7,053 bases of DNA from Porticoccaceae bacterium (GTDB lineage: Bacteria > Pseudomonadota > Gammaproteobacteria > Pseudomonadales > Porticoccaceae), in NCBI GenBank assembly GCA_019090225.1, contig JAHRWI010000067.1, forward strand, positions 1 to 7,053, given 5' to 3'. Positions 6,701-7,053 of this stretch are shown here, one piece after another. The position numbers were made by a program, and so were the translations under genes. The notes beneath the pieces are model-generated. The model saw only the letters and a program-made list of their open reading frames with translations. It ran no database searches and was not told the origin of the DNA. The first letter of the stretch is position 1; each line of letters starts with the position of its first letter.

Positions 6701-7053
6701 TTACTTGAGGGAGCAAGCCCAGATACTCCTTACCCGGATGATGACCCCGTGAGTAGCGAGTCTGATAGCGAGTCGAATAGCAAGCCAGGGGACGAGCCTA
6801 ACGACGCCCGCCAAACCGGCATACTCTTCCATCGCACCTTGCAATACCTGGTCGCCGACGGTCTTGAGTGCTGGGATACAAATCGAATAGCTCAGCAAAA
6901 ACAATTCTGGCAAAGGCAGACTCAGGAACAGGGATTTACAGACCCAGACGAAGCCATCGACACCATGATGAGCGCACTAACAAACTGCCTCAATGATGCC
7001 GGTAACGCCTGGATATTTGATCGACATCTTGAAGATAGCGCCTGCGAACTGGC
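3743..7053 (+). CDS. AddA-like UvrD/Rep-family DNA helicase, 3' end cut by the window
   Basis: This is the first 1103 codons of a superfamily 1A ATP-dependent helicase, the probable motor of a complex with the AddB-like nuclease. The frame is open to the right edge. All core motifs are visible: Walker A APAGSGKT (24-31, Lys30), Ia MTFTRKAAGEM (54-64), TIDSF (118-122), motif II LVDEFQDTS (421-429, Asp423 and Glu424), motif III GDGMQSLYGFR (455-465), motif IV NFRSQ (493-497), motif V TIHKAKGLEFD (788-798) and motif VI VIYVACTRA (865-873, Arg872). The order and length fit RecB/AddA subunits rather than plain UvrD. An acidic, Ser-rich linker (about 925-1020) leads to GILFH (1026-1030), which resembles the first GxxxH motif of a RecB-type nuclease domain. 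The later D...DxK residues would lie beyond the window, so nuclease activity cannot be judged. Start chosen at 3743, the first ATG before the P-loop. Confidence 0.95.
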   Translation, partial: MTKLADHQARAQALDTSQSFAVAAPAGSGKTGLLTQRILCLLAEVEAPEEILCMTFTRKAAGEMRHRLIDALVKAENNPEPADAYEQATWSLARRVLARDKAQNWQLIAAPNRLRILTIDSFCRNLASQLVLESGFGDLPEPVDNPDKFYRLAIHDLLGELESNSTLGDSLSALLIHLDNDIARLEGLLLRLLSKREQWLPHIFSSLRSPGDSVKYNLEQGAQSLIEETLYEATEHLAPRASDLAMLADYAAQHLESNTPESDLAQCLGMEDLPSDAIAELPRWFGLADLLLTKSGGWRKTINKKAGFPTKKDSLHPDLADARKKTWAEVSGWCQQQVGLLETLNDIRYLPAAQFGTEQWQVLEALTNTLPQLSARLNLIFRSENVCDYTEITLAALTALGDEDNPTDLTLRLDNKINHILVDEFQDTSSVHFDILRRLTAGWQNNDGRTLFFVGDGMQSLYGFRNANVGLFMDVREHPLGEIKLEALDLNVNFRSQANIIGWVNRLFSGAFPALANTGRGAVPYTPSEPFKAAIAGPAVHLDIFEDDPERLLEAEQVAQKVVGSRAENPSASIAILVRGRAHLREILPALREHGLAWQATDIDPLASCMPVIDLLSLTRAMLNPADRIAWLAILRSPWCGLSLDDLLCVSSTNVPNNPTLTGEQYPLLLQQVFAYADIESLSDEGRQILKRVAATLAKAWQQRYRKPMRVWLEGLWIDLGGAAALVDEQSLGQCRQYWDLLESHAQDASSLSDWSAFESAVDNLYAEPAPLIISAGEGTPPPIQIMTIHKAKGLEFDTVILPGLDRRTRSNDAELLLWRERVAANGRTQLLLSPPQKLGGDKDQTYEHLKREESLKGRLENTRVIYVACTRAIKHLHLLFKQADKDPAGNSLLAALWPTLKLELEDPGPDCQITRHAGQADLASISIEEGIGTIEKDTSTENDIDNSHRFQSRLAPDWRRPAYHGSAYNTQAVQLANQLIQDDLPLLEGASPDTPYPDDDPVSSESDSESNSKPGDEPNDARQTGILFHRTLQYLVADGLECWDTNRIAQQKQFWQRQTQEQGFTDPDEAIDTMMSALTNCLNDAGNAWIFDRHLEDSACEL
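6522..6550 (+). repeat. Short direct repeat in the helicase linker
   Basis: CTATAGAG occurs at 6522-6529 and 6543-6550, exactly 21 bases (seven codons) apart, encoding two similar segments, SIEEGIG and TIEKDTS (927-940). It marks the start of the variable acidic linker after helicase motif VI and may be the trace of an in-frame duplication. Confidence 0.4.
6752..6787 (+). repeat. Three degenerate 12-base repeats in the helicase linker
   Basis: Units at 6752-6763, 6764-6775 and 6776-6787 share an AGC codon followed by GAG or AAG and encode SSES, DSES and NSKP (1004-1015). They lie in an Asp/Glu/Ser-rich, probably disordered linker just before the GILFH segment that opens the nuclease-like domain. 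The period equals that of the repeats in the upstream gene. Confidence 0.55.

Noticed and set aside
1..7053. Mobile element, CRISPR array, tRNA or defence island
   Set aside because: The three genes cover nearly every base. I found no transposase, long terminal inverted repeats, regularly spaced repeats or tRNA-like cloverleaf. Composition does not change visibly along the window.

Overview
The window holds three same-strand genes packed end to end, with no mobile element, RNA gene or CRISPR array. They are a complete glutamate racemase gene (murI), a complete 943-residue AddB-like PD-(D/E)XK nuclease, and the first 1103 codons of an AddA-like UvrD/Rep-family helicase that runs off the right edge. 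Base composition is roughly balanced. The AddB-like protein resembles the roughly 900-residue 'probable DNA repair protein' family (TIGR03623), which pairs with a long UvrD-type helicase in many Gammaproteobacteria and Betaproteobacteria. I infer a free-living, probably marine or Cellvibrionales-like gammaproteobacterium. The family match is firm; the taxonomic placement is only a guess.

Layout: positions 1-79 hold a short leader, possibly with the last codons of an upstream gene in the frame that stops at 41-43. murI occupies 80-922. The AddB-like gene starts inside the murI stop codon (ATGA, 4-base overlap) and runs to 3750. The AddA-like gene starts at 3743, overlapping by 8 bases, and is still open at 7053. 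The gene order addB then addA matches classical addBA operons, and the overlaps suggest one transcript with translational coupling.

The two repair proteins probably form an AddAB/RecBCD-type complex that processes double-strand breaks for RecA loading. The AddA-like subunit carries a full set of superfamily 1A helicase motifs and would be the motor. The AddB-like subunit has no Walker A motif but has an apparently complete RecB-type nuclease active site. MurI makes D-glutamate for peptidoglycan and has no obvious mechanistic link to repair.

The most interesting point is in the AddB-like protein. Three of the four cysteines expected to bind the AddB iron-sulfur cluster appear to be replaced by Thr, Ser and Asn at the correct spacing, while the surrounding skeleton and the nuclease residues remain. 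Other observations are 12-base-period tandem repeats in three disordered segments of the two repair genes, a terminator-like hairpin inside the nuclease gene, and a variant helicase motif III. I see no wholly new system here.
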